NCBI GenBank assembly: GCA_045222555.1
Contig: JBGUYY010000091.1
Span: 62,001 to 126,000, forward strand
Source of the DNA: UBA1756 sp045222555
GTDB lineage: Bacteria > Bacteroidota > Bacteroidia > Bacteroidales > WCHB1-69
Length of the DNA: 64,000 bases
Direction: 5' to 3'
Made by a program: the position numbers and the translations under genes. How positions within the stretch are numbered: the first letter of the stretch is position 1; each line of letters opens with the position of its first letter. Shown in pieces: positions 25,729 through 34,486 of this stretch. The notes under the pieces are model-generated. The model was not told where the DNA came from, did no database searches, and worked only from the letters and a program-made list of their open reading frames with translations.

Positions 25729-26292
25729 ATGAAAAGAATTTTTGTTTTATTGGTGGTCATGGCCTCCGTGACCTTTATGCAGGCCCAAAAACTGAAAGGC
25801 GACCTCTCTCCGCTGGCCGGACAGAAGGAGCTGAATGTGGTTTTCGTTTACGACGGCGTTACCTACGATGGCGATTCAGAGGCCAAATTTTTCAAAAAGA
25901 ATGACGACCACGATGATTTCGAGCAGTGGAAACAAGACTGGACGGGCGAGTTCCGTACCAACATGTGGGAGCCGGAGATGCTGAAAGATTGGAACAACGA
26001 GATGTCGAAGTTGCAGGCGGGCAACTACCCCAATGCGAAGTACACGGCTATCGTGAAAATCACTGACATCGACCCGGGCAGCTTCGCAGGTCCGTTCTCA
26101 CAGCCCTGCAAACTCACTGGTACCATTACGTTTGTGCCCACCGGAAGTACCGAATCTTTCGCCATCATCACCTTTTCCGATGTTGCTGGCAATGGCTACC
26201 AGATGACCCCTGTGGTGGAGCATCGCGTCAAATTTGCCTTCAGCGAATTGGGTGAGGAGATTGGCGAAATCTGCAAGAAGAAAATCAAATAG
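25729..26292 (+). CDS. Secreted protein of unknown function
   Basis: 187 residues with a signal peptide ending at MQAQ. The mature protein has alternating strands and a Trp-rich acidic middle (DDFEQWKQDWTGEF). No family recognised. It follows asd by 29 bases and could be read with it. A palindromic repeat begins two bases after its stop. Confidence 0.7.
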   Translation: MKRIFVLLVVMASVTFMQAQKLKGDLSPLAGQKELNVVFVYDGVTYDGDSEAKFFKKNDDHDDFEQWKQDWTGEFRTNMWEPEMLKDWNNEMSKLQAGNYPNAKYTAIVKITDIDPGSFAGPFSQPCKLTGTITFVPTGSTESFAIITFSDVAGNGYQMTPVVEHRVKFAFSELGEEIGEICKKKIK

Positions 26293-26294
26293 GT

Positions 26295-26324
26295 TGTAGA
26301 GACGTTGCGCGCCACGTCTCTACA
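26295..26324. repeat. GTAGAGACG palindromic repeat, copy 1
   Basis: A 30-base palindrome: TGTAGAGACGTTGCG faces CGCCACGTCTCTACA, with one mismatch. It starts two bases after the stop of the secreted-protein gene and could protect or end its mRNA. A near-identical copy lies at 63659-63686. Such palindromes are dispersed in many Bacteroidota genomes. Confidence 0.75.
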
Positions 26325-26366
26325 TGGATATTGATTCCCCGTCCGTTTAATTCCAAATCTTTTTCG

Positions 26367-26374
26367 TATCTTTG
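26367..26374 (+). promoter_or_regulatory. Promoter box for the C10 peptidase
   Basis: TATCTTTG followed by C, 67 bases upstream of the chosen start at 26441. It lies at the 5' end of the longer open frame and argues against an upstream start. Confidence 0.5.
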
Positions 26375-26440
26375 CCGCGTGAAAATCTGCGCGGATGGTG
26401 CCGATTTTCATCATTTTTTATCCAACATTATCATCAAAAA

Positions 26441-28603
26441 ATGAAAAAAATCAGCGTCCTTTGTCTTGTTATTCTCACCAGCATCCTGTCTGCTGTGGCA
26501 GGTCCGGTGGATTCTACCACGGCCAAAAATGTGGCCCTCAACTTCTGGCATTCACAAATCAGCACTACCCGTCAGGAGGCTTCTGACGTTCAGCTCCGTA
26601 ATGTGGCTCCGCAACTCGGTCTCAGCCAGCTCTACGCGCTGCAGAACGAGGCAGGCGAGGGCTTTATCATTGTTGCTGCCGACGACCGCGCCATTCCCGT
26701 TCTGGGCTACTCTGACCACGGCACACTCGATGCCGCCACGATGCCCGACAATTTCCGGATGTGGCTGCAGATTTATGAGGAGGAGATTGCTGCCGCCGTC
26801 AGCCATCAGCTGCCGCAGAGCGAGACTGTCGCTGCCGAGTGGACCGTTCTTGCCACCGGCGCTTCACTGCCCACCAGAGCCATTACCGCTGTACAGCCCC
26901 TGCTCAGTACCACATGGGACCAGGGCAGTCCGTACAACAGTATGTGTCCGGGTAGCGGCTGGAGCAAGTGTCCTACCGGCTGCGTGGCCACCGCCATGGC
27001 ACAGGTGATGAAATATTGGTCGTATCCTACCAAAGGTTGTGGCTCGCACTCCTATGTCTGCTCTTTCAACAACCAGACCCTTAGCGCTGATTTCGGAAAT
27101 ACTACCTACAACTGGAGCAACATGCCGAACTCGGTCTCCAGCAGCAACACCGCGGTGGCGACCCTCATGTTCCATTGCGGGGTGGCCGTGGAGATGGAAT
27201 ACACTACCAGCGGTTCTGGGGCCCCGATGCTGGATCCTTACGGCAATAACTATCCCAGCGCAGAAGCCGCTCTCAAGTGCAATTTTGGTTACAACAGCAC
27301 CCTGAATGGCAAATATAAGGACGATTACACCAATAGCGAATGGATTGCGTTTTTGAAAACTGAACTTAATGCAGGCCGTCCGGTTTTGTATTCTGGTTTT
27401 GATGAGAGTTATTCCGACGGACACGCTTTTGTTTGCGATGGTTACAACAATAACGACTATTTCCATTTCAACTGGGGATGGAGTGGTTCCAATGACGGTT
27501 ACTTCGCTGTCACTTCGCTCAATCCCGGCAGTGGGGGATGGGGTAGCAGCCACTATGATTTCACCTACGTGCAGCAGGCCCTGTTCGGCGTGGAACCGCC
27601 TGCTCTGGTGCTGAATGCCAACTATTCCATCAGCCCCAATAGTACCACCATCCAGCACGGATCTTCCCCTACCTTTGGCGTCAACTATAAGAACAATACC
27701 AACAATGCGTTCAGCGGACAGGCTCGTCTGGTGCTGTTGAATGAAAGTGGCTATCTGGCACAGGTCATTGGAGAGGCTTCGAATGTGTCGATCAATGGTG
27801 GCAGTGTCGCTAACCTTTCCTTCACGGGTATCATTACCGTTGTCCCTGGCAATTATCAGCTGGTAATGCAGTATAAAACCAACGATGCCACTACATGGAC
27901 CCATGTGGGCATCGGGTCGGCAGCTAACCTGCTGAATGTTACGGTTGTGCTCGATCCTGACAGCTACGAAGACAACAACAATGTTAACAATGCCTATATC
28001 TTTACCCCCTCTTTTACCAACAATCAAACTACCGTTAATACTACAGGTTCCAATTTCCATGTGGGAGATACTTATGACCACTATAGAATCAATCTGCCCA
28101 GCGGCTACCGTTACACGGTGAATGTGTGTGCACAGGATGCCGCTTATAGCGACAACAACCAGCAATACACGGCAGATGTCACTTTTAGAATTTCCAAGAA
28201 TGGTGGCGCATGGGGTTCTGGTGTGGATACCATCGCCCCGACTTTTGTTTTGGAAGATGGCGGTCCTATCATTTACAAAGTGCAACCCAAGGGTTCTGGC
28301 ACCATTGGCACTTACTTGATTTCCACACAGATCACCCGCACCCTCAACACGGGCATCGAAGAGGAGGGAGTTGCTGGCATCAGCGTGTTCCCCAACCCGT
28401 GCAACAGTACCTTGCAGGTGCAGTGCCCGCTCGACAACGCCCAGCTGCTGCTGTACGACATGTATGGCAAGATGGTGCTGGCAGTGCCTTCCGACGGCGA
28501 GGTGACCTCACTGGATATGAGCCAGCTGGCTGCAGGTATGTACCTGCTGAATGTCAGCAGAGAAAACAGTATCGTAAAGAGTATCAAGGTGGTGCGACAG
28601 TAA
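26441..28603 (+). CDS. C10-family (streptopain-like) cysteine peptidase with T9SS type A tail
   Basis: 720 residues starting at ATG 26441, where a signal peptide (MKKISVLCLV...) begins. A Spi/propeptide-like region (about 22-150) precedes the catalytic domain: nucleophile Cys181 in CPTGCVATAMAQVM and His328 in DGHAFVCDGY, followed by FNWGWSG. C-terminal Ig-like modules lead to a type A sorting tail (VFPNPCNSTLQV ... GMYLLNV). It should be exported by the type IX system as a zymogen. Relatives include interpain and PrtT; a role in protein degradation or virulence is inferred. Confidence 0.93.
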   Translation: MKKISVLCLVILTSILSAVAGPVDSTTAKNVALNFWHSQISTTRQEASDVQLRNVAPQLGLSQLYALQNEAGEGFIIVAADDRAIPVLGYSDHGTLDAATMPDNFRMWLQIYEEEIAAAVSHQLPQSETVAAEWTVLATGASLPTRAITAVQPLLSTTWDQGSPYNSMCPGSGWSKCPTGCVATAMAQVMKYWSYPTKGCGSHSYVCSFNNQTLSADFGNTTYNWSNMPNSVSSSNTAVATLMFHCGVAVEMEYTTSGSGAPMLDPYGNNYPSAEAALKCNFGYNSTLNGKYKDDYTNSEWIAFLKTELNAGRPVLYSGFDESYSDGHAFVCDGYNNNDYFHFNWGWSGSNDGYFAVTSLNPGSGGWGSSHYDFTYVQQALFGVEPPALVLNANYSISPNSTTIQHGSSPTFGVNYKNNTNNAFSGQARLVLLNESGYLAQVIGEASNVSINGGSVANLSFTGIITVVPGNYQLVMQYKTNDATTWTHVGIGSAANLLNVTVVLDPDSYEDNNNVNNAYIFTPSFTNNQTTVNTTGSNFHVGDTYDHYRINLPSGYRYTVNVCAQDAAYSDNNQQYTADVTFRISKNGGAWGSGVDTIAPTFVLEDGGPIIYKVQPKGSGTIGTYLISTQITRTLNTGIEEEGVAGISVFPNPCNSTLQVQCPLDNAQLLLYDMYGKMVLAVPSDGEVTSLDMSQLAAGMYLLNVSRENSIVKSIKVVRQ

Positions 28604-28637
28604 CGGTGGGGTGGCACCGCCGCCGCTAACATTCTCA

Positions 28638-29603
28638 TTATTTCGGCAAAGAAAGCAGCGTGCAGCTGTCGGGCGCGACCGTCAAGGTGACGGTGGTTCC
28701 GAGCCGCAGGGCTACGTTTTCCCCTCCGTGGCCGGCAGGAAAATCGAAACATACAGGGTAGTCATACTTCTCGAAGATGCGTAGGATGGCCGCGTTGATG
28801 GTTTCATCCATGAAATAGTCGTCAACACGGATGCGGGTCATGCCGCCCACTATCACCCCTTTCAGGTTTTTCAGTTTGCCGGCGCGGTCGAGGGCCACCA
28901 GCATACGGTGGATATGGTAGATGTTTTCGTCCACATCTTCGATGAAGAGGATTTTTCCGTCGGTGGAAATGGAGGAGGGCGATTCGAGGAGGGAGTAGAG
29001 AAGGGAGAGGTTACCGCCCACGAGCGGGGCAGTGGCGGTGCCGCAGCGGTTTTCGGGCATGGGTTCGAAGCTGTAGCAGAGCGTGTCGCCGTGCAGAGCC
29101 GACAGCAGCGAGGTGTTGTTGGCATTGTCGGGGTCATCGGCATGGAAGGAGACGGGCATGGTGCTGTGCAGGGTGGGAAAACCCAGCGTGTGGAGGTGGG
29201 AGTGAAGGGCTGTGATGTCACTGAAACCGCAGATCCACTTGGGATGCTGGCGGAAGGTGATAAAGTCGAGCTGGTCGAGGATCTCCACGGTGCCGTAGCC
29301 GCCGCGGGCGCAGATGATGGCCTTAACATCGGGACGGTCGAGCAGCTGCTGGAAGATGTGGGCGCGCTGTTCGGCAGGTCCCGCAAAGCCTTGTTCGTTG
29401 TCGAAAACGCCGTCGGCAACGAGAATCACAAAGCCCTTCGATTCCATGAATCGGACGAAGGGAAACACACGGCTCGTGTCGGTGTCGCTGGCAGTGGAGA
29501 CAATGGCGATGGTGTCGCCGGGGAAGAGGCGCGGCATCTGTTGCGGGCGCGCGAGGGACATCAGTCCGAGGAAAAGGCAAAGCAGGGTGAGGTGTTTTTT
29601 CAT
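28638..29603 (-). CDS. Peptidase S66 family (LD-carboxypeptidase-like), exported
   Basis: 321 residues from ATG 29603. Family members cut the L,D bond in murein tetrapeptides, or related peptides. The Ser nucleophile is Ser128 in GFSDITALH; the Glu is in LFIEDVDENIYHIHRM and the His in FPAGHGGEN. Unlike cytoplasmic LdcA it has a hydrophobic N terminus (HLTLLCLFLGLMSLA), so it is probably periplasmic. It is convergent with the C10 peptidase. A longer frame to 29939 exists but crosses the promoter region of the OPT gene. Confidence 0.9.
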   Translation of the reverse strand: MKKHLTLLCLFLGLMSLARPQQMPRLFPGDTIAIVSTASDTDTSRVFPFVRFMESKGFVILVADGVFDNEQGFAGPAEQRAHIFQQLLDRPDVKAIICARGGYGTVEILDQLDFITFRQHPKWICGFSDITALHSHLHTLGFPTLHSTMPVSFHADDPDNANNTSLLSALHGDTLCYSFEPMPENRCGTATAPLVGGNLSLLYSLLESPSSISTDGKILFIEDVDENIYHIHRMLVALDRAGKLKNLKGVIVGGMTRIRVDDYFMDETINAAILRIFEKYDYPVCFDFPAGHGGENVALRLGTTVTLTVAPDSCTLLSLPK

Positions 29604-29663
29604 AATGGAAAAAATTGTAGAAGACCATTCATTTGCAGTTGCAAAATTAAACAAATTTTTATG

Positions 29664-29671
29664 TATTTTTG
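29664..29671 (+). promoter_or_regulatory. Promoter box for the OPT transporter
   Basis: TATTTTTG followed by C, 75 bases upstream of the transporter start in an AT-rich divergent spacer. Confidence 0.5.
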
Positions 29672-29745
29672 CGGGTTGAATATTATTCATTAATGAATTG
29701 AAAATCAGTTTAATATAAAATTCTTTATCCATTAAAATTTTTATT

Positions 29746-31758
29746 ATGGAAAAAAATGATGAAATGAATCCTGTACAAGAGATTCCGCAGGATGTGAAAC
29801 TTCCGGAAAATGCGTACCGTGAACTGAAGCAAGGCGAGCAGTACCGTCCCATTCTGGATCCCAACAAAAAGTATCCCGAGTTGAATGCGTGGACCATCGT
29901 GTGGGGTATCATCATGGCGGTGATCTTCTCGGCGGCCACGGCCTATGCCGGACTGCGCTTCGGTCAGGTGTTCGAGGCGGCCATCCCCATCTCCATCATC
30001 GCTGTCGGCGCGTCGGTCATCGCACGGCGCAAAGGAGCCCTGTCGGAGAATGTGCTGATACAGTCTATCGGTGCCAGCTCTGGCGTGGTGGTGGCCGGTG
30101 CCATCTTCACCCTCCCCGCCATCTACATCATCCAAGAGAAAAATCCTGGCATGGAAATCAATGTCAACTTCCTCCAGATTTTCCTCGCCTCCCTCATCGG
30201 CGGCTTCCTCGGCATCCTCTTCCTGATACCGTTCCGCAAATATTTCGTTTCCGACATGCACGGCAAGTACCCCTTCCCCGAGGCAACGGCATCCACCGAA
30301 ATCCTCGTGTCGGGGGCCAAGGGCGGCAGCCAGCTGAAACTGTTGCTCATAAGCGGCCTCATCGGCGGTCTGTACGACTTTTTCATGTCCACTTTCCAGT
30401 TCTGGTCAGAGACCATCTCCACCCGCATGACAGGCTGGGGCGAGCAGCTGGCCATGAACCACAAGTTCACCTTCAACATGAACGGATCGGGCATCCTGCT
30501 CGGCACGGGCTACCTGATTGGTCTCAAGTACGCCGCCATCATCTGCGCGGGCTCGTTCCTGTCGTGGTGGGTGATTGTGCCGCTGCTGGGACAGTATGGC
30601 ATCACCACTGACGGCGTGGCCATGAGCACGATGGACCCGAGTGTGATTTTCTCCAGCCATGTGCGCCTCATCGGTATCGGCGGCATCGCCATGGCCGGTA
30701 TCCTCGGCGTCATCAAATCGGCAGGGGTCATCAAAACTTCCATGAGCACCATCTTCAAGAAAAACAAAGGTGAGGTGTCGGAGCAGCAGCAGAAAGTACT
30801 GCGCACCCAGCGCGACATCTCCATGAAGATCATCCTCTTCGGTTTCCTCGGTTTAGCCGTGGTGATGGCACTGTTCTTCGCCTTCGGCGGATTGCAGATG
30901 AATGTCACCCAAGTGATCGTCGGACTGCTGATCGTCTTCATCTTTGCCTTCCTGTTCACCACTGTGGCCGCCACCGCCATCGCTACGGTGGGCAGCAATC
31001 CGGTGTCGGGTATGACCATGATGACGCTGATTCTCTCCTCCTTCATCCTCGCCGCTGTCGGCTTGAACGGCACCATGGGTATGGTTACTGCACTGATCGT
31101 GGGCGGTATCGTCTGTTCGGCATTGGCCATGGCCGGTGGTTTTGTCACCGACTTGAAAATCGGTTACTGGATTGGTACATCGCCTTACAAGCAGCAGTCG
31201 TTCAAGTTCATCGGCACGCTGGTGTCGGCGCTGACCGTCGGTGGGGTGATCATGATTTTGTCGAAAGCATACGGTTATGATGCGGAGGCAGGCGGCTTAG
31301 TGGCGCCGCAGGCCAATGCTATGGCCGCCATCGTGCAGCCGCTGATGTCGGGACAGGGCACCCCGTGGATTCTCTACATCATCGGTGCCGTCATCGCCCT
31401 TATTCTCGATATGATTGGTGTACCTGCTTTGGCCTTCTCGTTGGGTATGTTCATCCCGCTGGCACTGAATATCCCGTTGCTCATCGGCGGTGCTATCGCT
31501 TGGTTTGTGGGCAGCCGCAGCAAAGATGAGGAAGTCAACAAAGAGCGCAAGAACAAGGGTACGCTGCTGGCCTCCGGTTTGTTAGCAGGTGCGGCCATCA
31601 TGGGTGTGGTGAGTGCTATCCTGAAATTCTCGGGTGTGAACATCGCTACCACCGAGGCTTACACCAACTCACCGTGGTTCAGCATCCTTTCTATCGTGAT
31701 GTATGTGGCGCTGTGTGTGTATCTGATTCTGCATTCGCTCCAGCGCGAAAAGAAGTAA
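29746..31758 (+). CDS. OPT-family oligopeptide transporter
   Basis: 670 residues, about 14-16 membrane segments. A cytoplasmic N-terminal stretch ends with NAWTIVWGIIMAV, and the KYPFPEATASTEIL block is characteristic of bacterial OPT transporters, as is the NPVSGMT segment. These proteins import small peptides or metal chelates with protons. The neighbouring S66 peptidase and C10 peptidase are consistent with peptide use, but this is circumstantial. Confidence 0.92.
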   Translation: MEKNDEMNPVQEIPQDVKLPENAYRELKQGEQYRPILDPNKKYPELNAWTIVWGIIMAVIFSAATAYAGLRFGQVFEAAIPISIIAVGASVIARRKGALSENVLIQSIGASSGVVVAGAIFTLPAIYIIQEKNPGMEINVNFLQIFLASLIGGFLGILFLIPFRKYFVSDMHGKYPFPEATASTEILVSGAKGGSQLKLLLISGLIGGLYDFFMSTFQFWSETISTRMTGWGEQLAMNHKFTFNMNGSGILLGTGYLIGLKYAAIICAGSFLSWWVIVPLLGQYGITTDGVAMSTMDPSVIFSSHVRLIGIGGIAMAGILGVIKSAGVIKTSMSTIFKKNKGEVSEQQQKVLRTQRDISMKIILFGFLGLAVVMALFFAFGGLQMNVTQVIVGLLIVFIFAFLFTTVAATAIATVGSNPVSGMTMMTLILSSFILAAVGLNGTMGMVTALIVGGIVCSALAMAGGFVTDLKIGYWIGTSPYKQQSFKFIGTLVSALTVGGVIMILSKAYGYDAEAGGLVAPQANAMAAIVQPLMSGQGTPWILYIIGAVIALILDMIGVPALAFSLGMFIPLALNIPLLIGGAIAWFVGSRSKDEEVNKERKNKGTLLASGLLAGAAIMGVVSAILKFSGVNIATTEAYTNSPWFSILSIVMYVALCVYLILHSLQREKK

Positions 31759-31760
31759 GA

Positions 31761-31931
31761 TCAGAAATCCTTCATGTTGTGATCTACCCGCAGGTCTTCT
31801 TCCAGCTGCCACAGCTGGAAGGCGGCCTGTCGTTCCATGTAGGTCAGGATGTCGGCCTTCGCGGTGAGGTCGTTGATTTTGCAGATTTCTTCTAATATCT
31901 CGTCGATTTTTACTCTGATGTTGTTGTCCAT
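31761..31931 (-). CDS. Small acidic helical protein (56 residues), unknown
   Basis: An open frame from ATG (31931) to TGA (31761) encoding a 56-residue, largely helical acidic peptide beginning MDNNIRVKIDEILEEIC and ending LEEDLRVDHNMKDF. A TACTTTTGC promoter box lies 20-28 bases upstream on the same strand, and the frame ends two bases after the convergent OPT stop. The amphipathic helix pattern and compact fit between neighbours support a real gene. No family recognised. Confidence 0.65.
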   Translation of the reverse strand: MDNNIRVKIDEILEEICKINDLTAKADILTYMERQAAFQLWQLEEDLRVDHNMKDF

Positions 31932-31950
31932 GTTGCCCTGTTTTGATGCG

Positions 31951-31959
31951 GCAAAAGTA
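31951..31959 (-). promoter_or_regulatory. Promoter box for the 56-residue protein gene
   Basis: TACTTTTGC on the minus strand, 20 bases from the start codon at 31931. Confidence 0.5.
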
Positions 31960-32041
31960 CGCGTTTTTCCTCAATTATCATCGGTTTACAAAAAAAATCA
32001 TCAATCTTTCTTTCATCAATCTTCATAAAAAATTTTAGTTG

Positions 32042-32049
32042 TATTTTTG
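32042..32049 (+). promoter_or_regulatory. Promoter box for glnS
   Basis: TATTTTTG followed by C, 28 bases upstream of the glnS start codon. Confidence 0.55.
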
Positions 32050-32076
32050 CACTTCAAAATCTAAAATTATAAGGCA

Positions 32077-33702
32077 ATGAATTTTATTGAAGAAATTATC
32101 GAACAAGATTTGGCGAATGGTAAAAATGAATCGAAAGTACACACTCGTTTTCCTCCCGAACCGAACGGCTATCTCCATATCGGTCACGCCAAGTCGATTT
32201 GCTTGAATTTCGGCATTGCCAAGAAATACAACGGATTGTGCAACCTGCGTTTCGACGACACCAACCCCGTGAAGGAGGATGTGGAGTACGTGGATTCCAT
32301 CAAGGAGGACATCACGTGGCTCGGCTTCCAATGGGCTGAGGAGCACTACGCCTCCGACTATTTCGACCAGCTCTACGCATGGGCCGAGCAGCTCATTATG
32401 GACGGTCTCGCCTACGTGGACGACCAGTCGCAGGAGGAGATCAGCGCGGGCCGTGGCGTGCCCACGAAACCTGGCATCGAAAGTCCGTACCGCAACCGCA
32501 GCGTTGAGGAGAACCTCGACCTGTTCCGTCGCATGAAGGCCGGTGAGTTTCCTGACGGCAGCAAGGTGCTGCGCGCCAAGATCGGCATGACCTCGCCCAA
32601 CATGCACATGCGCGACCCCATCATGTACCGCATCCTGCACAGTCATCACCACCGCACCGGCGACAAGTGGTGCATCTACCCGATGTACGACTACGCCCAC
32701 GGCCAGAGCGACTCCATCGAGGGTATCACCCACTCCATCTGCACGTTGGAGTTTGAGATTCACCGTCCGCTGTACGACTGGTTCTGCGAGGCGCTGAAGA
32801 TCCACCACCCGCAGCAGATTGAGTTCGCCCGTCTCAACATCAACTACACGGTGATGAGCAAGCGCAAGCTGATGCAGCTGGTGCGCGACGGTCATGTGAT
32901 GGGCTGGGACGACCCGCGTATGCCCACCATCTGCGGTCTGCGCCGCCGCGGCTACACGCCCGCCTCGGTACGCAACTTCGCCGAGACCGTCGGCATTGCC
33001 AAGCGCGACAACATCATCGACGTGTCGCTGCTGGAGTTCTGCGCCCGCGAAGACCTCAACAAAGTGGCCACCCGTACCATGGCGGTGCTCGACCCTGTGA
33101 AATTGGTTATCGACAACTTCCCGGACGACAAGGTGGAGATGCTCAATGCGGTCAACAACCCCGAGAATCCGGAGGCGGGTACCCGCGAGGTGCCGTTCAC
33201 CAAGGAGCTTTGGATCGAGCGCGCCGACTTCCGCGAGGTGGCCGACAAGAAGTTCTACCGCCTCACCATTGGCGGCGAGGTGCGCCTCAAGTACGGCTAT
33301 ATTGTCAAGTGCAGCCATGTGGACAAGGACGCCGACGGCAACATCACCGCCATCCATGTCACCTACGACCCCGAGACCAAGAGCGGCATGCCGCAGAGCA
33401 ACCGCAAGGTGAAAGCCACCATTCACTGGGTGTCGGTGGCCCACGCCAAGAAGGCGGAGGTGCGCTTGTTCGAGCGCCTGTTCACCGCCCCCGATCCCGA
33501 CGACTGCGAAGAGGGCAAGACCTTCATCGACTACCTCAACCCCAACTCGCTCACCATCCAGGACGGCTGGATTGAGGAGGGGCTGACATTGGAGAACGCC
33601 GAGAAGCACTACCAGTTTGAGCGCATCGGTTATTTCTGCATCGACAAAGATTCCACCCCCGACAAGATCGTGTTCAACAAGACGGTGAGTTTGAAACAGT
33701 AA
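32077..33702 (+). CDS. glnS: Glutaminyl-tRNA synthetase
   Basis: Charges tRNA-Gln with glutamine. Class I signatures: HIGH at residues 34-37 (EPNGYLHIGHAKS), FDDTNP, and VMSKRKL for the KMSKS loop. The C-terminal anticodon-binding beta barrels are present. The 541-residue length is normal. Its presence implies direct Gln-tRNA charging rather than only the amidotransferase route. Confidence 0.97.
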   Translation: MNFIEEIIEQDLANGKNESKVHTRFPPEPNGYLHIGHAKSICLNFGIAKKYNGLCNLRFDDTNPVKEDVEYVDSIKEDITWLGFQWAEEHYASDYFDQLYAWAEQLIMDGLAYVDDQSQEEISAGRGVPTKPGIESPYRNRSVEENLDLFRRMKAGEFPDGSKVLRAKIGMTSPNMHMRDPIMYRILHSHHHRTGDKWCIYPMYDYAHGQSDSIEGITHSICTLEFEIHRPLYDWFCEALKIHHPQQIEFARLNINYTVMSKRKLMQLVRDGHVMGWDDPRMPTICGLRRRGYTPASVRNFAETVGIAKRDNIIDVSLLEFCAREDLNKVATRTMAVLDPVKLVIDNFPDDKVEMLNAVNNPENPEAGTREVPFTKELWIERADFREVADKKFYRLTIGGEVRLKYGYIVKCSHVDKDADGNITAIHVTYDPETKSGMPQSNRKVKATIHWVSVAHAKKAEVRLFERLFTAPDPDDCEEGKTFIDYLNPNSLTIQDGWIEEGLTLENAEKHYQFERIGYFCIDKDSTPDKIVFNKTVSLKQ

Positions 33703-33830
33703 GGGAAAACGGAAAATTGAGAATGGAAAATGGAAAGTTGTTGTGGATGTGGGGAAGGGAGGATGGAATGAAAAGATGAAGAGAGGATGTGAGGATGATT
33801 GTAGGGAATGCCATAATATGACATCCCCAC

Positions 33831-33854
33831 AATCAACGAATCAACAAATCAACC
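33831..33854 (+). repeat. AATCAAC-type short tandem repeat, copy 1
   Basis: Three units of the 8-mer AATCAACR (R is A or G, last unit partial) ending four bases before the ATG of the lipoprotein at 33858. Four related copies occur elsewhere in the window (34448, 35741, 55911, 63624). Confidence 0.7.
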
Positions 33855-33857
33855 GTT

Positions 33858-34364
33858 ATGAAAAAACTCTCATTAATCATCACACTCTGCGTCTTCGGGT
33901 TGATAATGCTGACCTTTTCATCCTGTCGGCGTTATAAGGCTTTCCCACCAGCATTGGTTTCCTATTTCCCTTACACCGAACATCAAAAACTCTTTTATGC
34001 TAACGAAAAGGGGGATACTACCTGCATGGTAGTTACGGAACTATATGTTTCAGAAGCACACAATGAACTCTATTGCACCAAATGTGGGAATATTGCAATG
34101 GAATTCCAAGCCCAAAATGATAGTATGTATTTTAACGGGTTTATGAATGCTGCATTCTCCTACCCATATTTAGTTTTGGATGCGGGTGCTACGGGTTATT
34201 ATTACGATATCCCAGGCGACCCTTTCTCTGACCAAATAGCATCTGAAATAGGCGATACCATTCGGCTTTCAAAAGATGAAAATGAAGCTATAGTTGTTCG
34301 ATATGAGGGGCTTGTGGAATTTGGTGACAGACAACGCAATTGTACCTGGAAGTTGGTAAAATAG
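33858..34364 (+). CDS. Lipoprotein, unknown
   Basis: 168 residues with lipobox FSSC (Cys23). The mature part includes a Cys pair in LYCTKCGN, which might bind metal or form a disulfide, and strand-rich sequence. No family recognised. Its start codon is placed directly after an AATCAAC repeat. The 150-base spacer after glnS contains only low-complexity sequence. Confidence 0.65.
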   Translation: MKKLSLIITLCVFGLIMLTFSSCRRYKAFPPALVSYFPYTEHQKLFYANEKGDTTCMVVTELYVSEAHNELYCTKCGNIAMEFQAQNDSMYFNGFMNAAFSYPYLVLDAGATGYYYDIPGDPFSDQIASEIGDTIRLSKDENEAIVVRYEGLVEFGDRQRNCTWKLVK

Positions 34365-34447
34365 TTGAGGATGAGAGTATATGATGAGAAGACGAACGCC
34401 GCCAACTTTACCCCTTCACTTCTTAACTCCTTAACTCAAAACTACCT

Positions 34448-34479
34448 TCAACAAATCAACGAATCAACAAATCAACAAC
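34448..34479 (+). repeat. AATCAAC-type short tandem repeat, copy 2
   Basis: Four units of the AATCAACR type, ending seven bases before the ATG at 34487. Same orientation relative to the gene as copy 1. Confidence 0.7.
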
Positions 34480-34486
34480 CATAACC

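Noticed and set aside
26864..28285. 473-codon minus-strand frame inside the C10 peptidase
   Set aside because: Antisense to a gene with intact catalytic residues and a sorting tail.
29604..29939. N-terminal extension of the S66 peptidase (to 433 residues)
   Set aside because: It would cross the OPT promoter and start inside the OPT gene; the ATG at 29603 directly precedes a hydrophobic export segment.
32035..33609. 524-codon minus-strand frame inside glnS
   Set aside because: Antisense shadow; Val/Leu/His-rich translation without domain signatures.
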